Assembly: GCA_963718635.1 (NCBI GenBank)
Contig: OY970367.1
Span: forward strand, 1,550,001 to 1,614,000
Reading direction: 5' to 3'
DNA length: 64,000 bases
Source: JAIOQJ01 sp963718635
GTDB lineage: Bacteria; Planctomycetota; Planctomycetia; Gemmatales; Gemmataceae
Under the pieces are notes generated by a model. That model ran no database searches, was not told where the DNA came from, and saw only the letters and a list, made by a program, of their open reading frames with translations. The translations under genes were made by a program, and so were the position numbers. Position 1 is the stretch's first letter; the number at the start of each line of letters is the position of its first letter. This document shows, one piece after another, positions 54,288 through 63,622 of this stretch.

Positions 54288-54355
54288 CGAGCCGAGAGCG
54301 TGAGCGACTGGAGAAAGTACCCAATCTTTCTCCAGTCGCTCACGCTCCCGGCTCG
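54288..54355. repeat. Long hairpin (30-bp stem) at the pdxJ / HEAT-gene convergent gap
   Basis: Arms CGAGCCGAGAGCGTGAGCGA and ...TCGCTCACGCTCCCGGCTCG, each about 30 bases, with a short loop (TACCCAAT). Related half-repeats are at about 17726-17745 and 49231-49250. It lies exactly between the two 3' ends. Confidence 0.92.
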
Positions 54356-54368
54356 CCGAAGAGATGTA

Positions 54369-55534
54369 TCATTTCTTCGCTTGTTTCGCTTTGAACTCCT
54401 GATACTTCTTGTGAGAGGCTTCGCGTTTGGCATCGTCGCTGAATGCACAATAAACGTATGACATGGCGATCATTTCATCGGCGCCGGTCATCACGTCGAA
54501 ACTGTAATCGGACATTTTTTGGCCTGAAAGTTTGATCGACACGGCAAGGCCCACATCGCGCATCTGCACTTGGCCCTTTTGATTGTTGATGTTGAAGTTG
54601 CCAACGAGAGTCTTGTCTTCCAGGAGCGGCTCAATTTCTTTCAGATGTTCCGTGCTTCCGTTCTTGACGAGCAACAACGCCGCCTGTGCCCGGGCCGTCA
54701 CATGAATCTCTTTGTTCAGGATAAACTTCATGAGGATCGGTAAAGCCTCTTTCATCTTCGCCTCGACGGCCACATACAGCGCCCGCTGCATCAAATGCGG
54801 TTGAGGTTCCTTTTCAAACCAGGCTATGAATAATTTCTTGAAGGGCTCGACTGCCGGAGTATTCTTGCTGATAGTCTCGGCCAGGATGGGCACGTTCAAA
54901 AAAAGATAACTCTGATTGGCAGCGAGGTTAATCTTTTCCAGCGGCAGTTCGCGGGACAGAAAAAAGAAAAGCGTGACTTCAGAACGCAGTACCGATCGCT
55001 GAGCCGCCTGGAAGTTCATCCCGGGTCTATACTTCAGACGTCCGGCGATGTCCTGGGTAAAAGCGTTGAATAGCTCCGCCCCTTTATCGGTATTTCGTTC
55101 GGCTTCGTCAAGAAGAGTTGAATGTGCCTGCAACATTTCGACGTACAACTGGCGAGCGTCTTTGCTGTCGCCCGTCATTTTGATGAATCCCTTGATCAAT
55201 GGCAAATCGTCGGGTAGCCTGCCTTCGCGATTGCCGACGAAGGCATCGACCTTCTTTTGAAGAATAAGAGCCCGGATAGCAGGTTGCAAAGCCCGGCAGC
55301 GCTCTTGGATGTGCAAGTCCGTGCTTTTTTCGCCGTCCTGCAGCGCTGGCATTGCAGCCGATCCGAGAGCGATTAGCTCTTTCTCGGCAGCATCGCGCGC
55401 TTTGAAATTGGAATCTCCAAGCAGCCCGACCAGTTCGCGAGCCTTGGCTGTATCGGCGGCCGCGTCGTTCTTCGCGGATCGGCTATCGCCGTACCGGCCA
55501 ACAAACTGAAAATGACAATAGTCGTTACGTACAT
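54369..55534 (-). CDS. Secreted HEAT-like protein, copy 1, one frameshift
   Basis: About 388 residues from ATG at 55534 (MYVTTIVIFSLLAGTAIADP, signal peptide) after one missing base at about 55471-55476. The restored N-terminus KARELVGLLGDSNFKARDAAEKELIALGSAAMPALQDG is a HEAT-type helical repeat and is near-identical in pattern to the copy 2 gene upstream on the same strand. The middle is helical (LVKNGSTEHLKEIEPLLEDKTLVGN) and the C-terminus reads KREASHKKYQEFKAKQ. The function is unknown. HEAT repeats usually form protein-binding scaffolds. The frame break is next to CGCG. It lies 37 bp after the end of copy 2. Confidence 0.8.
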
Positions 55535-55571
55535 GCCCGTCCCTTTTTAAGCGTCAATCGAGTTTTGAAGT

Positions 55572-56730
55572 CTATTTCTTTTTCTGAGCGACGGTCCAGT
55601 CGGAATATTTCTTGAACGCGGCAGCGCGTTTTTCTTCGGTGCTGAACCCGAGGTATTGATAATTCCAGATGAGGCGCAGGCTGCGTTTGCAGCGCGTCAA
55701 AGCCATAGTCTTTCGGCGTCTCGCCCGAAACCTGGATGGCCATCGCTAGGGCTACATCGTTCATCTGGGTGGTGATATCGATGTTGTTCCACTGCATATT
55801 GACGACTTGCGTCTTATCGGCAAACATCCCTTCGAAGAATGGCACATGCTCTTTGCCGCCTAGTTTACCGACGCAAGTCAGAGCTTGAGCACGGTTCCAA
55901 ATTGGCAAATCTTTATTATTTGTCACTTTGATCGCAAAATTGAGACCTTCTTTGTTGTTGACGTTTTGCATGATGGCCAACATCTGGCTGATCGCGTTCA
56001 CATCGTTGCAATGCTCAGCCCAGGCGAAGAAAAGCCGGCGATAAGCTGGCGCCTCGTCTCCGTTCCGCAGCGCTGCTTGGAATGTCTGTTGCCAGATGAC
56101 ATTGGACATCGAATTAGCCGTCTTGCCAAGGCCTTTGCTCTGGCCGATATCGGCGCCAATCAGAAACAGCGCGGCGATATCGGCCGCATCTATCGGAGTG
56201 CGCAGCCGTGCACGCCTTGGCGACAGGTAGTCTTGCATCTGTTTGGCGCGGGCGTTGTATTGGTCGATCGCTGAATTGGGATGATCTTCGCACGCTTCCA
56301 GCATCTCGGCATTGGACTTGACGATACTCGCATAAAGCTTTCTCGCGCCCGCATCTTTGCCAACGAGTTTTTGAAAGCTCGTCAACATCGGCAGGTCGTG
56401 TTTTTGCTTACCCTCGGCATCTGCCAAGTAAGCTTCGATCCGCACTTGCAGATCGAGGGCCAAAACTTCGGGCAACATCGCCACACACCGATTCAAAACC
56501 TCGGCGTCCGTGCTTTTCGCCCCTTCGAGCAAAGCCGGCTTTGCATGTCGGCCCAGCTTCCTCAGCTCTTTAGCCGCCGCATCGCGCACGCGGAATTCGG
56601 GGCTACCCAATTCGCGGACTAAGCTGGTTGCTTTCGCAACGTCCGGCGAAATCTCGGGCGTGGCCGTCTCAGCGGCATAGATAGGGATGGAGAAGAAAGT
56701 GAAGACTGTCATGGCGATAACGCATCTCAT
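55572..56730 (-). CDS. Secreted HEAT-like protein, copy 2, one frameshift
   Basis: About 385 residues from ATG at 56730. Signal peptide MRCVIAMTVFTFFSIPIYAAE. The N-terminal repeat KATSLVRELGSPEFRVRDAAAKELRKLGRHAKPALLEG aligns with the copy 1 segment residue by residue. The centre (FFEGMFADKTQVVNMQWNNIDITTQMNDVALAMAIQVSG) matches copy 1 as well. Near 55687 the frame shifts (one extra C, or two missing bases) so that LIWNYQYLGFSTEEKRAAAFKKYSDWTVAQKKK ends it, again matching copy 1. The two copies are of nearly the same length and probably arose by tandem duplication. Confidence 0.82.
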
Positions 56731-56928
56731 ACACCCCTCCTCTTTTTCTCGACAACATCACGACATTTTAGTGGAAGGCGGATCGTAGGGTGAAGAACAA
56801 TATTGGAATTATCGTCCAAATAGTTACGGATGTGGATGCCATTAGATTAAGGCCATGTGAAGCTGCGAACGCACTTCCTTCTTATCCTTCCCCCTGCAAA
56901 GCCGGGAGAAGGGTGGGACGTGCGAAGT
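56731..56928. other. Intergenic region between hpnE and HEAT copy 2
   Basis: About 200 bp with no gene. Both neighbours are on the minus strand, so it is the 3' flank of hpnE and the promoter region of the HEAT pair. No hairpin recognised. Confidence 0.45.
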
Positions 56929-58357
56929 TCAAGTCCTTTGCCGTATGACCTCGGCGGCGAGGTAGCCTGATCGGACGGCGCCTTCCATCGTTGCCGGCCA
57001 GCCGGTCCCCGTCCAGTCGCCGGCGATGACCAAATTACGCAACGGCGTCTCTTGTGTTGGCCGCCAACAATCGACGCCCGGCAACACACTAAAAGTTGCA
57101 CTGCGCTCCGAGACGACTTTGGAACGTTGTATTATCGCCCCGGCCGTGCGCGGCAGCAAATGACTTATTTCAGCGACGATCCTTCGCTCAATTTCATCTT
57201 TGCCAAGCCGATGCAACGATTGCGAAGCGCTCACCACAACTTGCAGATATCGACCGCCGCGATTGAAGATCCATTGGCCCAGGCAATCCACCAACACCAA
57301 ATGCGGCAGATCCATCACGCTGCGGTCATACCACAGATGAACGCTGGTGATCGGTGACACTTCCAAATGGCGTAAGTTTCCAAAACACGAATGACGGGCG
57401 ACAACATCTTCGGGAAGCAGTTGCAACAGCCGATCAAAGGGGACTGCCGAGATATACCAATCGGCCGTCAGAGTACGGCCATCGCGCAAGCGGACTCCAG
57501 TTGCTTCATCCCCCGCAAAGTCGAAGCCCGCGACGCCGACGCCGGTTTCAATTTTGACCGAATGCCCGGCGAACCATTGTTGTAATTCGTCGCCATAAAG
57601 ACGTGCAAGCGGCACCGTCGGGATCGATACGTCAAAGCCATGCCGATCGCGGAGGAAGCCATCGACGAAGACCTTACGGGCATACTTCAGCCCAAGCCGT
57701 TCCAGCGATTCGTTGAGCGCGCTGATGAGGACAACGCCCCAAAAGCGTTCGATGGTCCGCGCGTTCTGGCGATGGCGTTTGAGCCAGGGCATCAGCGGTT
57801 GATCGTCCTCCGTGGATGTGCGCAAGAGCTGCAACATGCCCCAGCCGATGCGGATTTTGTCTGGGAGCGTGAGATGAGTGCGCCCGCAATAGAGAGCGAG
57901 CCAGATGAAGCGGCGCCGGCAATCGATCCGCGCCAAAACGACTGATACGGCCATCCGCCGTCATGAAATAAAGCGTTGGCTGCACTTGCAGAAAATGGGC
58001 GATGCCAAGCGTCTCACAAAAGTGCCTGAAGCTGGTGCAGCAGCCCATGCTCACATGCTGGCAGGCATCGACCATCTCATTGGTGACAGGATCGTGAAAC
58101 GAACTAGCCCGGCCACCGAGCCGATTGCGCGATTCAAGGAGCGTGATATCGAACCCATGCGGCGCCAGCGCGGAGGCAGCCGCTAAGCCTGCCAAACCGC
58201 CGCCGATGATTAGGACTTTTTTTTTCTCTGCTGGCGATGTCGCGACGTCTGGAGGATTCGTGAGGAACTCCCGATATAAACTTCTATATCCACTTGCCGA
58301 CGAATGAGATCTTTTGGCGTAAACCGCAAACAGCTTTAGATTAAAAGAGCAAAGCAT
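56929..58357 (-). CDS. hpnE: Hydroxysqualene dehydroxylase-like FAD protein, one frameshift
   Basis: About 476 residues after bridging one missing base at 57880-57885. The dinucleotide-binding motif VLIIGGGLAGLAAASALAPHGFDITLLESRNRLGGRASSF is at the start, and HpnE-typical VDACQHVSMGCCTSFRHFCETLGI follows. The end is GDWTGTGWPATMEGAVRSGYLAAEVI, the FAD-binding C-terminal signature. HpnE makes squalene from hydroxysqualene in the HpnC-HpnD-HpnE route, and hpnC and hpnD are not in this window. The start is uncertain. An ATG at 58357 is given; a stretch of nine A residues near 58215 could hide another frame change. Confidence 0.82.
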
Positions 58358-58502
58358 TACACGATAAGGCGAGCGTGAAAAACAATCTACCCAGCGCAAA
58401 TGATAGCCCGAAGCGCAAGCAAGGGCAGGCGCTTCCTACCATTGTGCGGGTATGTTTCCTCTTGCCGTTCGCTTAACTAAGCAACCGCAGGGAGCGTTGA
58501 AT

Positions 58503-59015
58503 CTATTCGTCATTGGCTCTCTCGCGAGGCGGTTTCCGCGGAGGCCGCGGATATGCCGACACCAGTCGATCAGCTTGGCTTGGCACGAGTACGATCATTC
58601 GACTGTTTTTCGCGCCGAAAAAAGCAGGCTCCGTCATTCCCATTTCCGGATGACAACACAGCCAAAGGCAGTTGCCTTCAAATCGAACCAAACATAAAAC
58701 CTCAACGTTTGCGAGGGTAATCTTCACCACGCGTTCGCGACTTGTGGATGCGGCCACCATCTTCCAATCACCCGCTTCATCCGGCACATTCGACGCTTTC
58801 TTGAAGGTCAGAATTTGATCGTCCGTAAACACCACTGAAACACCGTCGGTGTTGCGATCGCAATTGAAACGGCCTTTTTCATCGACAAGAATGATTCTGT
58901 GAACCTGCCATTTGCCGACGATGGAGAACGGCTGCACGCGAGCGGGATCGGCCGCCAGCGTTATGCTGCCGGCTAACATGACAACCAGTAGCAAACCACA
59001 TTTGAACCTTATCAT
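58503..59015 (-). CDS. Small secreted lipocalin-like protein (TIGR03067-type), intact copy
   Basis: 170 residues from ATG at 59015 (MIRFKCGLLLVVMLAGSITLAA, a signal peptide). The mature part opens DPARVQPFSIVGKWQVHRI, with the G-x-W pattern of lipocalin-like domains, then a beta-rich body (VVFTDDQILTFKKASNVPDEAGDWKMVAAS) and a conserved tail (LVRFEGNCLWLCCHPEMGMTEPAFFGAKNSRMIVLVPSQADRLVSAYPRP). The adjacent gene upstream on this strand is a paralogue split by an IS4-type element. TIGR03067 is a family expanded in planctomycetes with no known function. Confidence 0.75.
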   Translation of the reverse strand: MIRFKCGLLLVVMLAGSITLAADPARVQPFSIVGKWQVHRIILVDEKGRFNCDRNTDGVSVVFTDDQILTFKKASNVPDEAGDWKMVAASTSRERVVKITLANVEVLCLVRFEGNCLWLCCHPEMGMTEPAFFGAKNSRMIVLVPSQADRLVSAYPRPPRKPPRERANDE

Positions 59016-59220
59016 AACGCGTTCCAAACAGCTCAATGAGATTCACCGAAGCGTCTTACGCCTGGGCTGCGGATATGCGGAGATCAGTCGGTCAGGTTGG
59101 CTTGGAATGAGTACGGAAATCTTGGTGCCGCGGCCTCCAAAAGAAGCGGGCCTTGTCAGTTTCGCGTCGTCTGCTTCAGCACATAAGCACAGGCGATCGC
59201 CTTCAAAACGTATGAGACCC

Positions 59221-61065
59221 GAATGGCACTTCCCTGCGCAAGATATTGCATAGCAACATGTTGCGGTTTTGACAAGTGGCGGCGTACATCTGTTTTCTGA
59301 TTGGGCGACTTGTTGTTGGAGACAGATGCTGCCTGCAGTGGTGGCGCGCACCGGTGGCGCGTCGCCCCAGTCGAGCGTGAAAATATTGAGTGTTGGAATC
59401 GACTCTAATTTTCTCCTTTGACTTATTTTCGGCATTCACGGGTGTGTTAGTGCTGGCCGTTCATGGCGGCTTGGCGCGCTTGAGCGCGGGGCTTGCCCAG
59501 CTTCTGATAGCGATCGCGGCGACGTTTGATTCGGCGTGGTTCGACCCGGCCCGGCCGACTGCCGACGCGATGGGTGGCGATGGCGTCGAGCAAGACTCGA
59601 TAGACAAATTTCATTTGGTCGTCGGCGCCGGCGATCAACAACCAACGAAACGTTTCAAGGGTTTGCAATGCGCCGGCAAAGCTGATTTGCCTTGGGGTCA
59701 AACTCTTTTGCCAAGCCGCTTGAGCAGCGGTCTTGCGCACCAGATTGTAGCCGAGCAAGTGCGCCCATATCGCCTTGCGCGACATCGCGGGCGTCTTGCA
59801 ATGAATCATCTCCATGCCGAGCGTTGTTTTGATCGAACGGATATCGAGTTCCGCCTGCCACCGTTGGTGATAGAGATCCGCGATGTCGGAGGGCGAGTAT
59901 GTATCGTGGTCCAACAACGTGGTCGCCACAATGATTTCCTTGCTGCGATAGCCCGGTTCATCGACCGCGAAACGCGTTTCGCGGATGCGCATGGTTTCGG
60001 GGATGGCGGCGTAGGTCGCCTCGTCCATCCAGGTTGGTCGCTGCGGCCGATGCCAGACGACGATGTGATCGTTGCGGCCCAGCCGTTCGCCGCCGCGGAA
60101 ATCGTACCGACGCTTTTGATGCAGGCGAAACGTGGCATCCACGCCGCGTTGTTGCAGCAACGCGATCATGAAATACGAGCAATAGTAGCGATCGGCCACG
60201 ACGATGTCGCCCTGTCGCAGCCGCTCGATCAATTGCCGAAACAGCGCGGTCTCGCCTGTCTTTTTGCCTGCGTACGGGCCCATGGCCGCGTCGATGATCA
60301 CGGCCGTCGCCACGGCCAGCAACACGACCACGCGTATCATCGGAAAGCCGAGTCCGGGCTTTTGCGTTTTGGGTTGCGGGTACTCGTGTTGATTGGCTTC
60401 GGTGTCGTCGAGGATGGTCTCGAAGCCATCGACGAGCAGCGTTCGCCGGTTGCGCCAGCGCCATGAATCCGGCGCTTCGTCTTCCACGCCATTGCCGACT
60501 TCACCCGTCAAACGACGAAGAAAAGCTTCCGGCAGTTTCGCGCGTGCCTTGCAGTACGCGCCGGTCGCTGGCGAGCAAGGTTCGCGGCCAAGAGCGACCA
60601 TCAGCACCATGACGCGCGCGACGGCCGTGACACAAGTGGTGCTAACCGAAAGATATTGGCCGACGAAAGCCCAAGTCGTCATCGCCGGGGTATAGACGCA
60701 GCCTTCGTCGGCGCCGAAATAAAGATTCTCGGCCCGAGCCGCCTGCTCGATTTGTAGTTCGGTCAAAGCCTTGGCGAAGGGGAGCCCTTCATCTTGAACG
60801 TGGCAGCGCAGAAATGTTTTGTACCGCGACCCGAGGCCGTGCGGGCTATAGAATGCCATAAAGGGACCTTCCCTGTCCGTCGCAGAATTGCGAACGCCAT
60901 GAGGACAAGGAAGGTCCGGAAACATCGACAGGATAAGGAAGGTCCGCCGCTGTTTCAAGCCCAGCCGGAAAATTCGCGGCCTAACAATCTCAGGCCGCGT
61001 CAAATACGCTCAGGACGAGCGGGGTGTGGAAGGTGCGTACTCTAAATGTGTTGGAAGTGCCATTC
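59221..61065 (-). mobile_element. IS4-type insertion sequence, complete ends, 1,845 bp
   Basis: Terminal inverted repeats of 13 bp, GAATGGCACTTCC at 59221-59233 and its inverse GGAAGTGCCATTC at 61053-61065. Flanked by the 11-bp direct duplication GTATGAGACCC (59210-59220 and 61066-61076). IS4-family elements create 9-13 bp duplications, so this fits. One transposase gene lies inside on the minus strand. The ends, the duplication and the exact repair of the host gene upon removal make the element boundaries certain. Confidence 0.96.
59447..60859 (-). CDS. IS4-family transposase
   Basis: 470 residues from ATG at 60859 (MAFYSPHGLGSRYKTFLRC). Possible starts further upstream exist within the element. 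DDE catalytic parts are visible: TLLVDGFETILDD for the first Asp, GDIVVADRYYCSYFM for the second, and the IS4 signature YHQRWQAELDIRSIKT (Y-x2-R-x3-E-x6-K, the Glu is the third acidic residue). It is the only gene in the element. No frameshift seen here, unlike the ISL3 element. It might still be active. Confidence 0.93.
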   Translation of the reverse strand: MAFYSPHGLGSRYKTFLRCHVQDEGLPFAKALTELQIEQAARAENLYFGADEGCVYTPAMTTWAFVGQYLSVSTTCVTAVARVMVLMVALGREPCSPATGAYCKARAKLPEAFLRRLTGEVGNGVEDEAPDSWRWRNRRTLLVDGFETILDDTEANQHEYPQPKTQKPGLGFPMIRVVVLLAVATAVIIDAAMGPYAGKKTGETALFRQLIERLRQGDIVVADRYYCSYFMIALLQQRGVDATFRLHQKRRYDFRGGERLGRNDHIVVWHRPQRPTWMDEATYAAIPETMRIRETRFAVDEPGYRSKEIIVATTLLDHDTYSPSDIADLYHQRWQAELDIRSIKTTLGMEMIHCKTPAMSRKAIWAHLLGYNLVRKTAAQAAWQKSLTPRQISFAGALQTLETFRWLLIAGADDQMKFVYRVLLDAIATHRVGSRPGRVEPRRIKRRRDRYQKLGKPRAQARQAAMNGQH

Positions 61066-61449
61066 GTATGAGACCCCATTTTTCCACGTTGTTAAACGAG
61101 ATTTTCATCGCGCGGTCACGCATCGTGGTAGAACCGAACAGTTTCCAGTCGCCCACCGCTTCTGGAACGCTCGAGGCTTCTAAGAACACTTTGACCTTAT
61201 CATCGGTAAATTCGATGGTTATCTCGGCAGTGCTATCTTCGATCCTTGAGCAACCAGCCTCATCGACACATATTGTCAACTCGCCTCGCCATTTGCCGAC
61301 AAGGGAAAACGGTTGCACGCGAGCGGGATCGGCAGCGCGAGATTCGCTGCTGACTAACGCGAAGATCAGTAGAAGCAGGCAGATGTTGAAGCGGTTCATG
61401 GTTGTCTCGGTAACTTCATTGCTGACCGCTGGTGTTGCTCGCTGCAAAG

Positions 61450-61516
61450 CGCTCCCCATAGGGTCGCGTCTCTAAACGGGGTCTCCGCGTCGTAAAACGC
61501 TCCCCATAGGGTCGCG
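61450..61516. repeat. Short direct repeat
   Basis: CGCTCCCCATAGGGTCGCG occurs at 61450-61468 and again at 61498-61516, both followed by a similar CTAAACGGG word. It lies between the split gene's start and the 3' end of the radical SAM gene. Confidence 0.75.
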
Positions 61517-61534
61517 GCTAAACGGGATACCTAA

Positions 61535-62860
61535 TTACGTGTACCGCGAGCTGCGATATTGTTCGTCGAAAAAAATCGGGAGATGGCGATCGATTTGGAG
61601 AAAGCCTGTTGGAGTCAGCGCCACGCCCGTCGGCGTTGGCTCGAGCCAGCCTTCGCCGGCTAGTTGCTGGAAGCCGTCGGCAAAGGTCTGCGTGATATCG
61701 ACGCCGTACTTCTTTTGAAAATACGCCTTTTCCAGCCGGCCGGTCTTCAGCTGCAAGATCGTCTCGCGGATAAGCCGTTCGCGTGGCGTCGTCGCGAAGG
61801 CTCGGCCCAACGGCAATTCGCCCTTATCCAGCTTTTCGATGTATTGTTCCCACGTATCAACGTTCTGGATATGCACGCCGTTCATATGCCCGAACGAAGC
61901 CACGCCGGTGCCGAACATATCCGCGCCGCGCCAGAGGGCATCGCGATAAACGAACTGCGTTTTCTCTTTGTTGCGAACCACCGTATACGCGCTCGACTGA
62001 TCGTAGCCGTGCTTCAGAAACTCGGCAAAAGCATATTCTACCCAAGCCCGTTTGGTCGGCCAATCAGCGATTGCGAGCTCAGGCGTGTCGTTGCCGATGA
62101 CTTTCAGTTCCTTCGAAAAGACGGTGTTATAGGGCAACTCCATTTGATAGATGGTGACGCTTTCCGGCGCCATCTTCAGCGTCTTTTCAATGCAAACCTT
62201 CCAGTTGTCCCAAGTCTCGCCCACCATGCCGGCGATCAAATCGATGTTGATGGAATCGAAGCCGAGATCGCGCGCCGAACCGTAAGCGCGGTAAATTTCT
62301 TCTTCGAGATGCGCCCGGCCATTGAATTGCAAGATTTCAGGTTTGAAGTTTTCGACGCCGAGGCTCAATCGCGTTACGCCGAGCTTGCGAAGATTTTCGA
62401 GCTTGTGCTGTTGCAACGTCCCCGGCTCGCATTCGAACGTCACTTCGCGTGCATGGTCCCAAGGCAAGATTGCTTTCAGCCTGGTTATCAAGGAAGTCAG
62501 TTGCGAGCCGCTCAGGTAAGAAGGCGTGCCGCCGCCGAAGTAGATGTAGTCGAGCGCTCGGCCGCCGACGCATGCCTTTCGGCTGAGCAGTTCCACTTCC
62601 TTCACAATGGCATCGAGATAGATTTCAATGTCGCGCGCATTCTTATCAGTGAAGACGCGGAAATAGCAGAACTTGCAGCGCTTACGGCAAAAGGGAATAT
62701 GCAGATAAAGCCCGAGCGGCGTGCCGGCACTCGGAGCCCTATCAAGCGCGGCCATTGCTTCATTGAGGTAGTTTGGCTTCCAGAATGAGAACGGCGGATA
62801 GTTCGCAATGAAATAGTTGCCGAGCCCGGTCTTTTCCTGATCGACGGCAGTAGTTGACAT
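61535..62860 (-). CDS. HemW/HemN-like radical SAM protein (coproporphyrinogen oxidase family)
   Basis: 441 residues from ATG at 62860 (MSTTAVDQEKTGLGNYFIANYPPF), preceded by GGGGA. Longer frames upstream show no family features. The radical SAM cysteines are in YLHIPFCRKRCKFCYFRVF (C-x3-C-x2-C). Following family blocks are YIYFGGGTPSYL, TFECEPGT, LSLGVENFKPEIL and INIDLIAGMVGET. The C-terminal HemN-like domain (RLIRETILQLKTGRLEKAYFQKKYGVDI) follows. The family includes oxygen-independent coproporphyrinogen III oxidase, HemW and HutW-type proteins. The exact reaction cannot be told from sequence alone. No neighbouring heme gene. Confidence 0.88.
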   Translation of the reverse strand: MSTTAVDQEKTGLGNYFIANYPPFSFWKPNYLNEAMAALDRAPSAGTPLGLYLHIPFCRKRCKFCYFRVFTDKNARDIEIYLDAIVKEVELLSRKACVGGRALDYIYFGGGTPSYLSGSQLTSLITRLKAILPWDHAREVTFECEPGTLQQHKLENLRKLGVTRLSLGVENFKPEILQFNGRAHLEEEIYRAYGSARDLGFDSINIDLIAGMVGETWDNWKVCIEKTLKMAPESVTIYQMELPYNTVFSKELKVIGNDTPELAIADWPTKRAWVEYAFAEFLKHGYDQSSAYTVVRNKEKTQFVYRDALWRGADMFGTGVASFGHMNGVHIQNVDTWEQYIEKLDKGELPLGRAFATTPRERLIRETILQLKTGRLEKAYFQKKYGVDITQTFADGFQQLAGEGWLEPTPTGVALTPTGFLQIDRHLPIFFDEQYRSSRYT

Positions 62861-63622
62861 TTCGACAATCCCCGATGGCAGCCACGGCGGGATAAGTTGG
62901 CGGTCTATTATTGAAGTATACGCGGGCAAGCGCGCCGGGACTATTCCGTTTCTGGAGCGCCGAGCAGTATAAGCGGCTTCCTTGTGCAAGACGAAACTCG
63001 TAAAACTCCGTCGCTGGTCCGTTTTGAAGTTGCGCTTTTTTTTCGTCAGGCCGAAGGCCTGGAGGATTGCAGCCCAGGGCAAGCGCTTCGCGCCGCCCTG
63101 GGTCATGGCGTTCCAAGAAACCGCAGTCTGAGAGAGTGCTGGAGCCCTGTGTGCAAAGCTTTCCTGCACTGTTTGAGAGTGCTCGCAAGGTAAAACCCAT
63201 GGACCCCAGGGCTTCGCGAAACGCTCGCCTTTGGCTGGAATGCTTCAGGCTTTCAGCCTGAAAACTATAAAGGCCAAGACCTTTGACAACCATTGACACG
63301 TCGATGCTCAGCTAGCCGCCAATAGCTTAAGAACAATTAAAACACCGATCACACGGCTAAAGAATCGTCGCGCTGCCGACTCCGTTCTATTGCTCATCAT
63401 CGGCAATTCCAACCACGGATGACCTCGATCACACGGTTACAAACTTTCAGAAATCTTTAACCACGGATAACACAGGTCACACGGATGAAGCTTAGTTTCA
63501 AGCGAGTCCTCGCCTGTTCTGTATTATCCGTGAAATCCGTGTTATCCGTGGTTAAAAATATTCAGATTCATTATCTTGATGAGCGCTGTTCAGAGATTTC
63601 AGATTGGTCAGGGAGTTTGAAG
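62861..63622. other. Long non-coding region with dispersed repeats
   Basis: About 760 bp. Around 63051-63260 is a block with GGCCGAAGGCCTGGAGGATT, CCCAGGGC and inverse GCCCTGGG, and GGCTTTCAGCCTGA, which are short palindromes seen in planctomycete intergenic repeats. Around 63458-63556 is a pair of inverted CACGGATAACAC-type repeats. No supported gene; the plus frame upstream of 63623 is a run-in to the YbjQ-family gene. Confidence 0.65.
63458..63556. repeat. Inverted 'CCACGGATAACAC' repeat
   Basis: TTAACCACGGATAACACAGG...CACACGGAT near 63458-63486 and its inverse ATTATCCGTGAAATCCGTGTTATCCGTGGTTA near 63522-63554 flank about 36 bases. It can form a long stem before the YbjQ-family gene. Related words occur at 63412-63440 and in the dispersed repeat at 12240 and 36620. 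Confidence 0.85.

Larger units (their letters stand above)
59043..61399 (-). pseudogene. Paralogue of the small secreted lipocalin-like protein, split by an IS4-type element
   Basis: 5' part (61399-61066) encodes MNRFNICLLLLIFALVSSESRAADPARVQPFSLVGKWRGELTI ... MKISFNNVEKWGLIR. 3' part (59220-59043) encodes FEGDRLCLCAEADDAKLTRPASFGGRGTKISVLIPSQPDRLISAYPQP. Removing the element (59221-61065) plus one 11-bp copy joins them as KWGLIR/FEGDRL, one continuous frame of 166 residues that aligns along its whole length with the copy at 58503-59015. As it stands the gene is broken. This is a tandem duplicate with a later insertion. Confidence 0.9.

Noticed and set aside
59390..60466. Plus-strand frame of 358 codons within the IS4-type element
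   Set aside because: Antisense shadow of the transposase.
63485..63622. In-frame extension of the YbjQ-family gene upstream of 63623
   Set aside because: The extra 46 codons lie in the CCACGGATAACAC repeat, and a ribosome site precedes the ATG at 63623.
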